From: Rhizomucor pusillus
Taxonomy: Eukaryota > Mucoromycota > Mucoromycetes > Mucorales > Lichtheimiaceae
Direction of reading: 5' to 3'
NCBI GenBank assembly: GCA_900175165.2
Contig: FWWN02000232.1
Location: forward strand, 1-52,896
Length of the DNA: 52,896 bases
Positions 21,247 to 33,065 of this stretch are shown in pieces. The notes below the pieces were generated by a model. The model searched no databases. It worked only from the letters and a program-made list of their open reading frames with translations, and was not told the origin of the DNA. Every line of letters starts with the position of its first letter. The stretch's first letter is position 1. The translations under genes were made by a program, and so were the position numbers.

Positions 21247-24200
21247 GAATTTGCTGGTGTTGCTGGTGCTGCTGCTGTCGCTGTCCTGTGCGACTAGATC
21301 GAGCGGGGATGGGACCCCTTTCAAATAAACGTCGATGCGGGCTGGAATGCATTCTGGCATTACACACATGATATACACAGCTGTTCATTGGTAGACTTGA
21401 CAAAGGGAGAAAGCCAAAGAAAGGTAAGGAATAGCGGAATTCAAGGGGTCCCCGTTGTGGCCGAAACCAGGCACCCAGCCAAAAAGCTCGCCTTTATTTC
21501 ACTTTCAATGCCTCTTGGAAATAAGCTTCCAGGAATGCCCGCACTGTCTCCTCGGCAATAGCATATTGTTTCTGCTAGACCAGTTTAATATCCTGCTTAC
21601 ATCCATCATGATATTCTCTATTTTCCTCTTTTTAACCACATCTCGCATTCAGCACAGGCAAGATGATCCGGATGCATTGGGCGTTGCCATATCGGTGCAT
21701 AAGGGGTACCGTATATTTCCTTTGTCCTTCTAAAGCAATCGCTATCCCTCGATACTACGACACTGCTGTTGGTTCGTTGATGATCAGCAGATGGCCCTGC
21801 GTTAACGTACCCCAGGCCTTTTTCCAGGGCATGTAGCACAGAGTGTATGGCATCCGGCCTTGCTATTCTTTGTTTTCTTCCCTTCTTCGTCTCTTTCGCC
21901 GATGGTGTTAGTCCTAGCCGGTAGTACGGGCTGTCGATACCTGACCGTCTACGTCAAGTGACACCATGCAAATGCCGACGATGCACTTCAGGGTTGCTGG
22001 AACGAATTAAGTTAATGCATACTGCACATTCCGCACGCACTGGAAGTAATATCTGATTGTTTCCACAGAGCTAGCTGTCTTACATGTATACTTTTCCGCA
22101 CCTGTGTTTATCATTGAGTGACATGCAGTGTGGGGTGATCCCTGTGACCTCGCACGATGAAGGAAAGGCACCAGGGCCTCAGTTTTTGACGGCGCTCTCG
22201 GACTCGCTGTCACGGACAGTGTCATTCAGGATAACACTCACAACAATAGAGTCAGCTCGTATTTCGCCCCTTATTTGTGTGGCACCACTTATTCCCAACA
22301 ACAGCGACCGCCGGTATATCCCGTTATTTGCCCAGCAAAGGATTGCAGCGCCGGTCCTTCACTCCACGTGTAATTTGTTTCTTTTCGAATTTTGAGCTAC
22401 GCGCATACAATTTGTGATAATTGTCGAAGTTCACGGATTTAGAGCCAAAACGTTACACAGTAATTGCTGCTTGTCAAGTCGAGTATAAACAGTACTTCAT
22501 GTTAATCATTTGAAGGCTCGGCATTCGTCTTTGGTGCTCATGAGGGCACCCTCAGCTTATAATATCTCGCGCTAAGTTTAGCAATACATTGACATCTTGT
22601 AAAATATTGAAAGGTTTGCAACAATTGCAAGCCAATGCAGCAATGTTATGTCCTTCACTGAGTACTGGACAGGAGCTCTGATGATTTACGGCTCATATGC
22701 ACGCGCAGTCGCTCCTTTTCACCTGCAGACGTTATCTTGTGTGTATCATGAGCTTCGGACCGGCAATGGAAGAAGAATCCCTTACGTCAATTTTCCCCGG
22801 ATGATGACACGAGCAAAGAGCGTGATTAAGGTCTCAGTTTTTGACCACCAATTCCTCAGCGCGGCCGGTGATACCAGACACACAGTTGACCAGCGTGAAA
22901 ACATCAATAAAGTGGGAAAACAGCCAGGCCGTGAAGACGGGCAAGCCATGCTTGCATCTTGCCTTGTGCACAGGCTGGCTTCGACGGCAAATGCTGGATT
23001 TTTCTCTCATTTTGGTGCTCAAAAAATACAGTTTGCGGGAATAAAAAAGACCACTTTGCGCTTAGGGCCGATCTTGGTTCGCAGCCATTTAAATCACATT
23101 CGCATGTCCGGAGGATTGCATTGCAGACTTGAAAAAACGCTTTACGTGATGTAATTCGCGTTCGATTTCTTTATCTCTTGGTCCAAGCATCATATTATAT
23201 GTAGTATGAGACGCGTGCAACTTTCTGACAAGAAATAATCTAATTATATTCAATCATATATCGCTATCATACGTGATCATGGGGCGGAAAATGGATCGGA
23301 CGCAATAGCGAGCTGCATGACATAAGGGTGTGGCAAGGAACAAGCATCTGGGATAATACAGTGGATTTGAGAATAGACTGTGCGACAGACTGTGTCAGGA
23401 GACGATAATTTGGACAATCAAATGGACTAGATAGTGGACTGGATAGTGGATTGCGGCAGTGAACAATATGTACATATCTTTCCATCAGGCTTGTTTTCCA
23501 GAAGTTGTCTCAAGCAGCGACTCCCACCAAACCATAATAGATTGAACCCATCTTGGCCGGCGAAAGACGCACTGTCAGTGCAAGTGCGGAGGACAAGGTA
23601 TCGCCCTACGTCTTCCAGTTTGCCATTACTGAGCATCAGGCACTCGCTGCGCACCATAAAGCTCGCAGCGCCATCCGATTGGTTTGAAACAGGCGCTTGA
23701 CACTCATTTCATAGCAAATGAATGTCATCTTTTTTCAATTTTGATGTGAAGCGCAACCTGCAATGGCACAGCAAAATTGATGACGCGTCGTCACATTTCC
23801 CATTTTGTCCGGGTCGAGTATCTGGCTGCGTGTCCAATTAAAAGAACCACCAAGAGCACGACTCGATGTCCAAGTCGATATCACGTGTAATTTTGGGGTG
23901 CTTGGTAGCGAGATGAGTCGAATTCTTCAATAAATTGTCTGGGGAGATGAATGTCAGTCTCCTCTCCTGCTCAGTCAACCTCCACGGGAAAACCTCTGTT
24001 TGCTTATTGATAGTGCAGGCCATGACCAAAAATGGGGCTATACTACAATGGCAGCTTGAGTCGGGTTGCCACACAAGAGCCTGTCCTAAATTTCGCTCTT
24101 TTTGTACTGTTTAGAGCCGAAAGATGTGGTGTCATGCATACGATTTGGTGTATCCATTGATCAGCCCAGCACGGTCGAATAGGTCCAAACGCTTGAATAT

Positions 24201-24523
24201 GTCTATTGAGGGACGCAACTCCGGTGGTGGCACCCTGATTCAAGCCATTTTGCCACGGCTTAGCAACAGTTTCCATGGATGGTAAGATAAAATCACGAGG
24301 AAGTCAAATTCATGGCTGGGCACCACAGAATATCGATGTCAGAAATGGTCGCAACAGGCACCATACCAACTTTACAGATACATGACGTAAAATAAAAAAG
24401 GAGTACACAAGGCAAAATATAGAACAGAACATGCGTGAAAACAAAAGCGTGAAGAAGACCGTGTAAATTCGGGAAAACATGCAGCAATTCCTTCCACTAC
24501 CGATCAGACGAGGCAATACCACC
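21247..24523. other. Long region without recognisable genes
   Basis: This 3.3-kb stretch has no gene I can support. A GCTGGTGTTGCTGGTGCTGC microsatellite-like run sits at about 21250-21290 in the transporter promoter. A small direct repeat (GATAGTGGACTGGATAGTGG) is at about 23424-23452. The largest frame (22648-23154, +) has no family resemblance. The region is probably degraded intergenic or transposon-derived DNA. Confidence 0.5.
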
Positions 24524-26721
24524 ATGTCGCTAGCCTCGTATCTTAAAAAGAACTACAGAAGTAAAAACTTCTCCATCTCGAACTGTTTAAAAGCAACGAA
24601 TATCGAGCGACGCGACATTGCGGAGTCGATCTTTCGAAAAACGATTGAAAGCATCCTTAGCAACAAAAAGAACGACAAGGAGTTTCGTGCTTGGGCAAAA
24701 GCAATTTCTAGTGCAGAATATGCCGTAAGTATGCTTTGCTGTATTTGGAATTTAAGACTGAAAGTACAGCAGATATTGTCTACAAGCGAGGCTGAAGAGT
24801 ATTGGATTGAAGTTCAACTGGAACGAGAACGTCGAGAAGCCGCAGCAGAGCAGTAGATACTCACTAAATTTGAACCGATTCATCACTGCTAAGGCCAACG
24901 AAGTGCTGAAGGAAGCTTCAGGTGGAATTTATCAAACTTGATAATTCAAAGATTTGAAGCTAAAAATGAAGATTGCACAGGATTCAGGAGGCCGCGCTCC
25001 ATCTCTTTGGAGTCAGCCAGCCATCAACGCTCCAAATGCCTACGAGAAAAGCAACCAGCTGTAAGTCCTCATAGCAAATAGCATCATGATTCAAGCTAAA
25101 GTTTTGAACAGGTTTACGCTCAGGTCCAGGAGAGCGATTCATCGGCATCGGAATTTAGCGAAGCCCAAGAACCAGACACCATGGGGAGCAGACACCGAGG
25201 CTCCTGGCTAGTTGGACAAGGCGAAACAGAAAATATTGTCGTCGATGTTGATGCGCAGGTAGGACCTGAAACAGCCTATAAACAGTATGGCTTGCTTGGC
25301 TCATACGTATGCAGTGGATACTGGATGGAAAGAACATCTCCGCAACACTTCGCCAGTATCGCGAGAAAGTAGTAAAGAAAGTCCTGCAAAAAGATTTCCC
25401 GGAAATCGACGATATACTGTAATGATAATCTGTTTTAAGCCGATGGAATGATCCTGATATCTTGTACGATTTTACTTAGTTGTTTACAACATCTACATGT
25501 TTCCTGCCGACAAGTCACAAGGCACATGGAAGCTATTCGATGCAGACACTAAGAAAGATATTGCTGTCGACTTGAAGTACGAGGATTACCAGCACATCGC
25601 CAACGAGGCAGTAATACTCTGCCATACACTGAACATCGTTTGTAACTTTTCAGCTTTCTCGAGTACTTTTATGCTATTTCTTTTATAGGCGTCCCAAAAG
25701 GAAGAGCAGCTGACAGACATATTGTTCAATTTCAGGTTGGAACACAGAAACGATCCAATGCTGGCAATGTTTGCCCGTTGCTTATGTAAGTTTGCACCCT
25801 AGCAACAAGGTTCTCCCTTTCAAAGTTCCGCAAATAAAAACTCAGAGGCTCAATTTTGAGCAATCTGCAGTGTACCCGATTCTTAGAAACTGTTGGCAAC
25901 CTGTTTATATCAGGGAACCCACCCTTTTAAACTTTTTCTTCTGTTTTTGTTCTCATCATATTAGATAATTCAGTACTCTCAGATTAGTAAGTATATCGGA
26001 TATACTTATCTCTTGCTTATATGAATATCGATAATTAACCAATAAAATAGCTCAATACTACAGAAAAGAGTCACACGTATATCAATCCTCCAACCGGGCC
26101 AATCAAGCAGAGGCCGTTTCACTGACAACAGCCTGATGCATGCAGTGAAGGAGATCTTCCCCGGCCGCGAAGGATACTCCATAACTGGGTAAGCCGAAGA
26201 TGCTCAATTGGTTTCGTTTTTCTTCTCACGAATGCCCTGCAGCCCAACCATGTCCTCCAAAGCAGTAGCGAAAGACTTTATTCCGTTTTAGTGGGTCTGA
26301 AGCCAGATAGTACCGTGTCAAAGAACGAAGTCGAGTTGATCGCCTGTGAGGTCAAAAAACCGAACGTAGATGCCTCGGCATCAACAACGATCTTGTAAAG
26401 CTCTGAAACGAGCTTAAGTGCATGCTCGATCATGCACTTGACAGCACAGGCGAAGAACGGGGAGTTGGCTGCTACTGCCGGGATACTTGTAAAAGGTTAC
26501 GACTGCACGACTTCAGCTTGGACCTTCGTCATGATGGCATCTACCGTCTAGTGAGAATCAATCATTTCCGATTGATGGAATCCATTGAGGACTTTTTCCC
26601 GGCAGTGCGGATATTGGAAAGCATCTACAACCTGAAAAGAATATCGGAAAAGCGGCTGACCGATTACGATCGAAAGCAATGGAGAAGAAGATCGTTCCAC
26701 AAGCCAATGAAGATGTATTGA
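24524..26721 (+). pseudogene. Decayed multi-exon gene with an EVKKP (nuclease-like) segment
   Basis: A chain of coding-like pieces runs on the plus strand: MSLASYLKKNYRSKNF..., SEAEEYWIEVQLERERRE, ISATLRQYREKVVKK, GTWKLFDADTKKDIAVDL, EEQLTDILFNFRLEHR, GRFTDNSLMHAVKEIFPGRE, SERLYSVLVGLKPDSTV, then LIACEVKKPNVDAS. They are joined by plausible GT-AG introns. The end is broken: a frame change near 26385, a TGA at 26404-26406 inside NDLVKL-NELKCMLDHALD, and two more shifts (about 26455 and 26510) flanking AGILVKGYDCTT before SLDLRHDGIYRLV. Another shift follows REAAAEQ near 24855. I recognise the pattern from multicopy Mucorales hypothetical proteins; E-x-K next to a basic residue recalls PD-(D/E)XK nuclease cores. 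The function is unknown and the gene looks dead. Confidence 0.6.
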
Positions 26722-26886
26722 CATCAAACAACTCCCGAAATTAAAGAGTTTACCATTAAATGGTAATAGCAACCAAAGTAACTATGCAAAGTTGTGGTGG
26801 TATAATCTATGGAGGAGCGGTATCAAGGAGTTTGGGACATGTTCAATTGCTGAATTATCTTTACTGTGACTCGCGGGATGCAGCTG

Positions 26887-27727
26887 TCAGAATACTGGAC
26901 GCGTGCACTGGTTTAGGATTGCATCTAAAATGATGGTTGTTTGTGCTCGCGTTCTAGGAAGAGCGACCACCGCAGGGGAGCCTTTCTTTGACCAGGCCGT
27001 ACTGCGTTTCATATTGATATGGAAGGCGGACTCATCAAGGAAGACACAATCAGTCCTGAAGTCCCTGTCAGTACCCTTCAGTTTGCGAACCCAGTCAAGG
27101 CGCTCCTGGGTCCTGGGCTCGCTGTTCCTGTCCGTAGACTGAAAATGGGCCTTCTTGAGTGACAGGTTGCATTCCATCCTCACGAAGTTGTACATAGTAC
27201 TCTTAGAGACCTTGAGAGCCTGGAATCTCTGAAGCAGCTGTTCCATCAACTGCTCCAATACAATTGAAGGATTCTCATCAAAGTACTCTAAGATCACCTT
27301 CTTATGTTCTTCGCCAAGGATTCGCGAGCGGCCAGTTTTCTTACGCTTTGCGATGCTCTCAGGATCCTTCTCATACATTTTGGCCCATCTTTTGAGCCGT
27401 ACGAACGTGGATACCCAACTGTTTTGCAGCGGCTGAGGCACTCAGAACCTTCTCAAACATCAGTTTAAAGAACCTGACTTTATCCTGGTGCGTATAGAGC
27501 GTATACGCCCGCTTAATCGATGCTTCTTTCATGGGAGCGTCTACATCCCCCTCCGCATCTTCGATCTCCATGGCAACTGATCTGACGTCGCTCTTGCGAG
27601 GCCGAGTTTGCAAAGACTGGGTGTACGAACTAATTGTTTCCAGAGCATACCGCTTCTCGTTAACGACGTAGTCCATAGGCTCGAGCCTGCCGTACTCATC
27701 GACAGCATTGCCTTGCCCATCTTCATA
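26887..27727 (-). mobile_element. Tc1/mariner-IS630-type transposase, frameshifted and truncated
   Basis: The N-terminal part (27727-27371) reads GNAVDEYGRLEPMDYVV and ends in a helix-turn-helix (SASAAAKQLGIHVRTAQ). One extra A in a run of four (about 27392) shifts the frame into RWAKMYEKDPESIAKRKKTGR. The second part continues through a second HTH to the first catalytic block of the DDE_3 superfamily, VFLDESAFHINM (first Asp of the DD[E/D] triad), then WSKKGSPAVV and TTIILDAI. After this the homology stops abruptly at about 26905. The expected second Asp (DNAPIH-like) and the PYSPELNPIE block are absent, so no active enzyme can be made. I could not identify terminal inverted repeats. The copy ends about 165 bp from the decayed EVKKP gene. 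Confidence 0.85.
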
Positions 27728-29665
27728 GAAAAACGATGCTTATCTTGTAATACTAAATTTCGGATGTAAGGAGAAAAGTGGGCTGAAAACGTCTACATAC
27801 TTTACAAGCGCTTTCATGCTTCGCTTCTGCAAGCACAGGCGCCGTCGAATTCCGGTTTATTCAGACCGGCGCTCGATGGAATATATTCTTGATTTGCTGT
27901 TGGTGCTCCTGCGTCGCAGCGCACGTACGCCCGCAATTTTCGGTTTAGTTCATAACAGTAGCGCTCACCACCACTTTATCTCCTGAACATGTTGGAGCGC
28001 TCCTGGCATCGCGCGAAAACACAGCGAGGTTCGGGAATACAGATGCTGAATACACAAAAATTTTCAAAGTCGAATTCCTCGGATTGGTGTCTGTTCTGTC
28101 AGCCAAACTCCAAAAGTGAACATTAATTTTGTAGCCCATATCCTGTTATACACTCTTCCATCCAAGGCATGTGGAAGGTGTATAAATTAATTAAGTACAG
28201 TTTTCCGTCAAAAACCCGGCGCTCCTCCCACTCTTCAAATCACTACAGCCGCCAGAAAAGTGCTTCCACAGCGATATACAGTACTCTAAAGGAATGCCAA
28301 GCTCTACGACAAGACCTCTGGATACGCGACATGTGATTTGTCAGCATGCGAAACCTGTTTTTGGAGAAATACGAAATTCAGACTTGAGAGAACGCGACAT
28401 CAATTTTCAGTGGGAGGGGACATTATTTTCTGAAAAAAGTGTAGATAGAGAATTGTAACGTCAAACCCAGTGAACGCGCATTTCAGTTATTGCGCTGTGA
28501 TCTCTGCAGTTTGAATGTCCGGTTATTACATAAATTGTCTCCAGAACGAAGCGATATGTATATGGGATTACTTTCTAATCTTAGTGCAAAGAGTCTAACA
28601 TCCCTCGACATTCACAGGGACCACTCTGCATTGAAACCCGCTCCCACGCAATGCCAACCGATACATTTAGTAGTCAAGAAAAGTAAAAGAAGTAACACTG
28701 AAATTGCGGCTTAAATCGCCTATATCCATAACTATTTTCTCCATATTTGACACCAATAGTTCTCAGTAACTACATCGTCTAGGAAATGATAAAAACCAAG
28801 AAACTATCTGATGATCTAAACGTTTGAAAGCTAGCTATGAATTGCCGTAGTTACTATGTATCTCTTTGAAAATGTTTGACACTCGGGCACGACAACAGAT
28901 GGTTATCAGATTCTCCAGTGACGTAGCGATGTTACTATTGATATACGTATCGTATACCTCAAAATTACTGCGCACCCGCTTTATGTCTGACATGTCTTCT
29001 CTCGATTATCTACCAAGGTAACATGCCTGCCGCAGAAGGACCAAATCTAGTTTCTTCAGAATTCTACAGTCAGAAAAATGAAATGTTAGATATAGCCGCG
29101 TGATGCTCTAGTTCACAGGACTACTGCCAAGGTCCGGAAAAGCTACTTCCGTGAGCGATCCAGACCTACGTCTCGAATTTACATAGTGATAGTCCTAGTA
29201 GCTTTCTTGATCGAGCACCATATGTTTGCAGAATACACGAATGTCTGATGTAAGGACCTACATAGTTTGCCAGATATCAAACAAGTGCGGGCATTTAAAG
29301 CGTATTTACACTTACGGAATTTTGGATGCCGAATTAACACAATCTAGAGAGGAGGCGATATATAAAGGCATGTGCACATATGTTGGACATGCTAAGGAAG
29401 CGTGATGCTTATGATCTCTTAGGACAAGAAAGCCAGAGAGCTGCGTTGCATGCGGAGGATGCTGGTAAGATTTATGCACGCAGCATCGGGCAAGAGCGCA
29501 GGAAATCCTGACACATGTCGATCATCTCCCAATGCTCCCTTTCGGGTAAAAGATCATGCACATGAACGTCATACGCAAAGTTACACTGAGTTTGAAGGGA
29601 ATCTTCTGTGTCCAAGCCCGCTCGGTATTTCCATAGAACTTCTTCTTTCCTTGTTCACAGCCCCT
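27728..29665. other. Gene-free region upstream of the arrestin gene
   Basis: Nearly 2 kb with no recognised gene. The arrestin 5' leader probably starts near its end: a CTTGTTCACAG acceptor-like site lies only five bases before the start codon, so an intron in the 5' UTR is possible. Confidence 0.5.
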
Positions 29666-31422
29666 ATGCAAGCAGCGACGATAACGGCATTAGATAGTTT
29701 GCAGCAGCTTGATATCTCTGCGCCTACAATGAACAGTAGCACTACCAGCAGTGCTGCATCCTCGTCTTTTTCAGACTCCCCCCAGCAACCTCCACCGCAG
29801 CCTCAACGACGTAACCGGGGTCTGTCTCTACACATTGGTGATATGGTTGCGTCAACCACGAGCCAAAATAAACGGCATAGCACAGGATCTACGTCTCGGT
29901 CTTCATCGCCTCCGCCCTGCGAACAGCGTCCAAACGAACTATCGATAGAGATTGAGGGAGGGCAGCAACTGATTATTCGCCCTAATCGTGTTGTTCGTGG
30001 TACAATGATAGCAATTCTTGATTGAATACGGGCATTGCAGAAATTTAATAATGATATGTTTCAGGCTACGTCGTTCTCAAAAACAGCAGCACCGTACATG
30101 CATCTCAGATACGAATAAAGGTAAAGCAAATTAATTTGTTTTTTCAACAATAAATGCGTTGCTAAGCAACATTGCAGTTTCGGGCCGAAGAGGTAGCAAC
30201 GGTGAAAGTGCGGGAGACTGGGCTCGACCAAAAGATGGATAGGATTGACCAAATGACGACAACATATTTTGACGTTGGCATAAAAGTCTGGGGGCCTGAA
30301 ACGAGCAGTACGTGTGTAGAACGTGGACACTCACAGTGATGCAAGGTTTGCTTAATATGGTTATTCCAGATTTCCAGGCGGTCACGTGGGATAGTATTGA
30401 GCCAGGAGAACACAAGTTCCCCTTTGCACTGAAGGTATGAAGGGTTTGTCAAGAAACAATTCGGAAAGTCAAGTCTAAATAGATTTTAGTTTCCGAATGT
30501 AAACTATCCGCCATCTACTGATGATCCATCTGGTTTCTACATACGATACATATGGACTGCCCATTTGGACGGAGCAGCCGTTCAGCCCGGCCTTCGCAGC
30601 AAAGAATACATGCTACCCTATCGACCCATTATTTGTGCACCGCCTGCAAAGGAATGGACTTTGCAAGAAACACTTTACAAGTCTGACCGCAGGACGCCGC
30701 TTGCCCGCATCAAAGCAATACTTCCACAGCAAGCTTATTGCCCCGACGAACCTGTGGAGTTAGACCTCCAGATCAGTTGCATTCCATCTGATTTGATTGT
30801 CAGTGATCTATCCTATTTGCTCAAGAAGCATCATGACGGTAAACTTCGATTGCAGCGAGGTACGGCTGTCAAATCAAGTTACCGATCCATACTGCAAGCA
30901 AACGTTGGAGTTACAGGCAACGACGGTACTGTTCGGATGCCGGTCCGATTCCAGATGCCCTCGCGTCTCGTGTCACCATCTTTTGCGTCAAGGAACATTC
31001 GCGTATATTACAGCCTGATATTAAATATCCAATTCGAGAGTCTCGGCAGCTTACTCAAGAAATCCACCTATATCTCCCAGATAACCATTCCAATCACCGT
31101 TGCAAACTTGCCCAACAGCCACTTGCTCCGTGTTCCCGACCTCACCGCTGTACAATCATACACATATTCCACCGAAGCTCCTTACTTTTTTGATCCATCC
31201 CTCGATGAGCCACCAGAGTCAGCTGATGCTATGAGCCTCGCTCAGACGCCACTCCATTCGCCACCAAACTATTTTAGTCTTCCAAGCCTGCCGCCTCAGT
31301 TACTCAAGCGAGAACGACAGGAAAAGACTCTATTTACGACCCGGCTTGTCAGACCTGGTGTTGCGCCCGAATTGGGTAAACCGACGTTTGTACATGAATA
31401 CCATGATGAGGAATGGTGGTAG
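29666..31422 (+). CDS. Arrestin-like (ART) trafficking adaptor with PPxY motif
   Basis: Five exons (29666-29999, 30065-30120, 30178-30307, 30370-30434, 30490-31422) encode 505 residues. After a low-complexity Ser/Pro/Gln N-terminus, the arrestin N-domain begins with LIIRPNRVVRGYVVLKNSS and ends with IEPGEHKFPFALKFPN; the C-domain follows (RIKAILPQQAYCPDEPVELD...). A PPNY sequence at residues 453-456 (31261-31272) matches the PPxY that recruits Rsp5/Nedd4-type ubiquitin ligases. In yeast such adaptors bring the ligase to plasma-membrane transporters and receptors for endocytosis. Which cargo it serves is unknown; a sugar transporter gene in the same window is suggestive only by proximity. An alternative start is ATG 29729. 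Confidence 0.87.
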
Positions 31423-31470
31423 CATAACAGTGACCTGTAAATATATAAACCCCTTTGTAACATTTGCAGC

Positions 31471-31850
31471 ATGCCTCGAACGGAGGATGACTATCATTCA
31501 TCGAATAGAACTCTCGTTCTGCAAAAAGGCATTCTAAATAGCGTTTTGAAGATGGCTGAAAATCGTATAAGTTCTGGACCGTCGGAGAGCCTTGACGCAG
31601 ACCTATTCAATAGTCATACCAAACATCTGGAACAGGTGATAATATATAGTGTAACGGCGGTCGCTTGGAGGGAAGATCCCGCCGAATTGCTAGAGAGGAT
31701 ACCAAGCAGGTCTGGCCATTTGGATGCAGGTCTTCCATCCCAGTCTTCGAAGCAGGTGCCGACCATTTACTGTATCTTTGCGGCGCCTATTTTTGCGAGT
31801 TTATTGCAGGAACACCACTGTCAAAACAAGTTATGAATCATTGATGCAAG
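31471..31850 (+). other. Possible small gene or remnant, unassigned
   Basis: An ATG frame starts MPRTEDDYHSSNRTLVLQKG and runs to HTKHLEQ|gt (31635), a good donor site. Downstream, another frame reads AGADHLLYLCGAYFCEFIAG up to a stop near 31838. Both pieces have coding-like composition but I cannot join them in frame with convincing splice sites, and I recognise no family. The piece lies between the arrestin gene and its decayed partial copy. Confidence 0.25.
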
Positions 31851-31857
31851 CATCGAG

Positions 31858-32130
31858 CCATCCCTCGACGAGCCACCAGAATCAGCTGACAATACGTTGA
31901 GCCTCGCTCAAACGCCACTCTAGTCACCACAGAACTATTTTAATCTTCCAACCCTCCACGCTCAGTAAACAAGTGCAAGGGGCAGGAAAAGACTTTAGTG
32001 ATGACTAGTCAAATACGATGTTGAGACCAACCCGGGTGTGCCAACTATGTAGAAACAGCGTTACGATGACGGATAGTGGTAGATGGTATAATATGTATTG
32101 TAATGGACTTCCTTTGTCGATCCATTGCAG
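31858..32130 (+). pseudogene. Decayed tandem copy of the arrestin 3' end
   Basis: This stretch repeats the arrestin segment starting at 31196: both read PSLDEPPESAD..., SLAQTPL, then NYF and LP. Differences include an in-frame TAG after AQTPL, a changed PPNY (now PQNY) and a small deletion after the LPTLHAQ stop. Similarity continues past the stop codon into a CATTGCAG/CATTTGCAG element. It is a partial duplication about 660 bp downstream of its parent. Confidence 0.8.
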
Positions 32131-32477
32131 CTTACCCCGAAAAGTTGTTTAGAAACACAGCCAAAGATTAATGATTTCACAAGTGATCGCCGCAAGAAAA
32201 AAGAAATGCTGATCCCGAGAGCGGGGGCAATTCCCGCGGATATGATCCAGACTATCTCAGGGCTTGGCATCATGTTTAATAGCCAAGAAGTATATTAAAT
32301 ACATAATTTGAGGTGCTTAGCATATGAAAACAAGGAACATGTACAGGTACAACAAAGCTGTTCTATAAAAATCACATTCTAGTCGTACAAAAGCAGCACT
32401 CGTTTGTCGCTGAGGTATGATAGCGTGGAGAAACTGGGTATGTTGCATGTGGATTTAGCAGCTGTTCGACGGTGTTT
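32131..32477. other. Short spacer with one coding-like stretch
   Basis: Right after the arrestin remnant an open piece on the plus strand (32129-32298) reads SDRRKKKEMLIPRAG and ISGLGIMFNSQEVY before a TAA. It may be a gene fragment, but no start or upstream exon could be connected. Confidence 0.25.
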
Positions 32478-32866
32478 TCAGAACATAAAGGCGGCCAGAG
32501 TTAGGACGACCACAAACGCAAAGGATGATCCGGATACGGCCAAATCGTTGGCTGCATCAACTGGTTGACCCTTATCCACTAGTAACATTGGACGTACTAT
32601 ACTCTGTTCGCGTTTGATGCTTGTAACAATTGAGGACATGTTGAAATATGAGTTGTAGTTTCGAAGTTGCAAAAGACAGCTTTCTTGCATCGCATTTTGC
32701 TCTGGTTCTGAGGGAACCTACGTTTGGATGGTTAGAAAATGACAGTATGAGGTAAAATTCAGGGCAAATAATTTACTACAGCGACAACCTTGGATGTCGA
32801 TGCAGTTATAACGATCCCAGACAGTAGAAGACATGCCACACAGCTTAAATATGGGGCACGGATCAT
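32478..32866 (-). CDS. Small secreted protein, putative GPI-anchored
   Basis: Two exons (32866-32780 or -32777, and 32717-32478) give about 108 residues. The N-terminus MIRAPYLSCVACLLLSGIVI is a good signal peptide. The mature part has few cysteines (about two) and several asparagines. The C-terminus, DAANDLAVSGSSFAFVVVLT plus a few more hydrophobic residues to the stop, has the small-residue omega region, spacer and hydrophobic tail of a GPI-anchor signal. It would be a cell-surface or wall protein. I recognise no domain. It is divergent from the PKA gene with 199 bp between start codons. The intron has two possible donors three bases apart (GTAGTA). Confidence 0.6.
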
Positions 32867-32997
32867 CGAAAGCGGAAAAAAGGGAAGAGATATAGAAATG
32901 GCCAGAAGAAGCTTTTCAAGCGAATCCAACGGAACTCGAAGCATGACGTCAAAAAGACCGACGCACCGTCGGTTGATCTCCTTGGCTTTCCCACCTC

Positions 32998-33022
32998 TCT
33001 CTCTCTCACACACACACACACT
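32998..33022. repeat. CT/CA microsatellite in the PKA promoter or leader
   Basis: A (CT)n run passes directly into (CA)n about 45-65 bp before the PKA start codon, within the promoter shared with the GPI protein gene. It is probably length-variable. Confidence 0.8.
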
Positions 33023-33065
33023 TTCCCTTTGTACCCTCTCCTGTGTCTGGTGCTGGGCGTGCTCA

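Noticed and set aside
22648..23154. 168-codon open frame in the accessory region
   Set aside because: No recognised family, no plausible neighbouring exons; looks like random open sequence.
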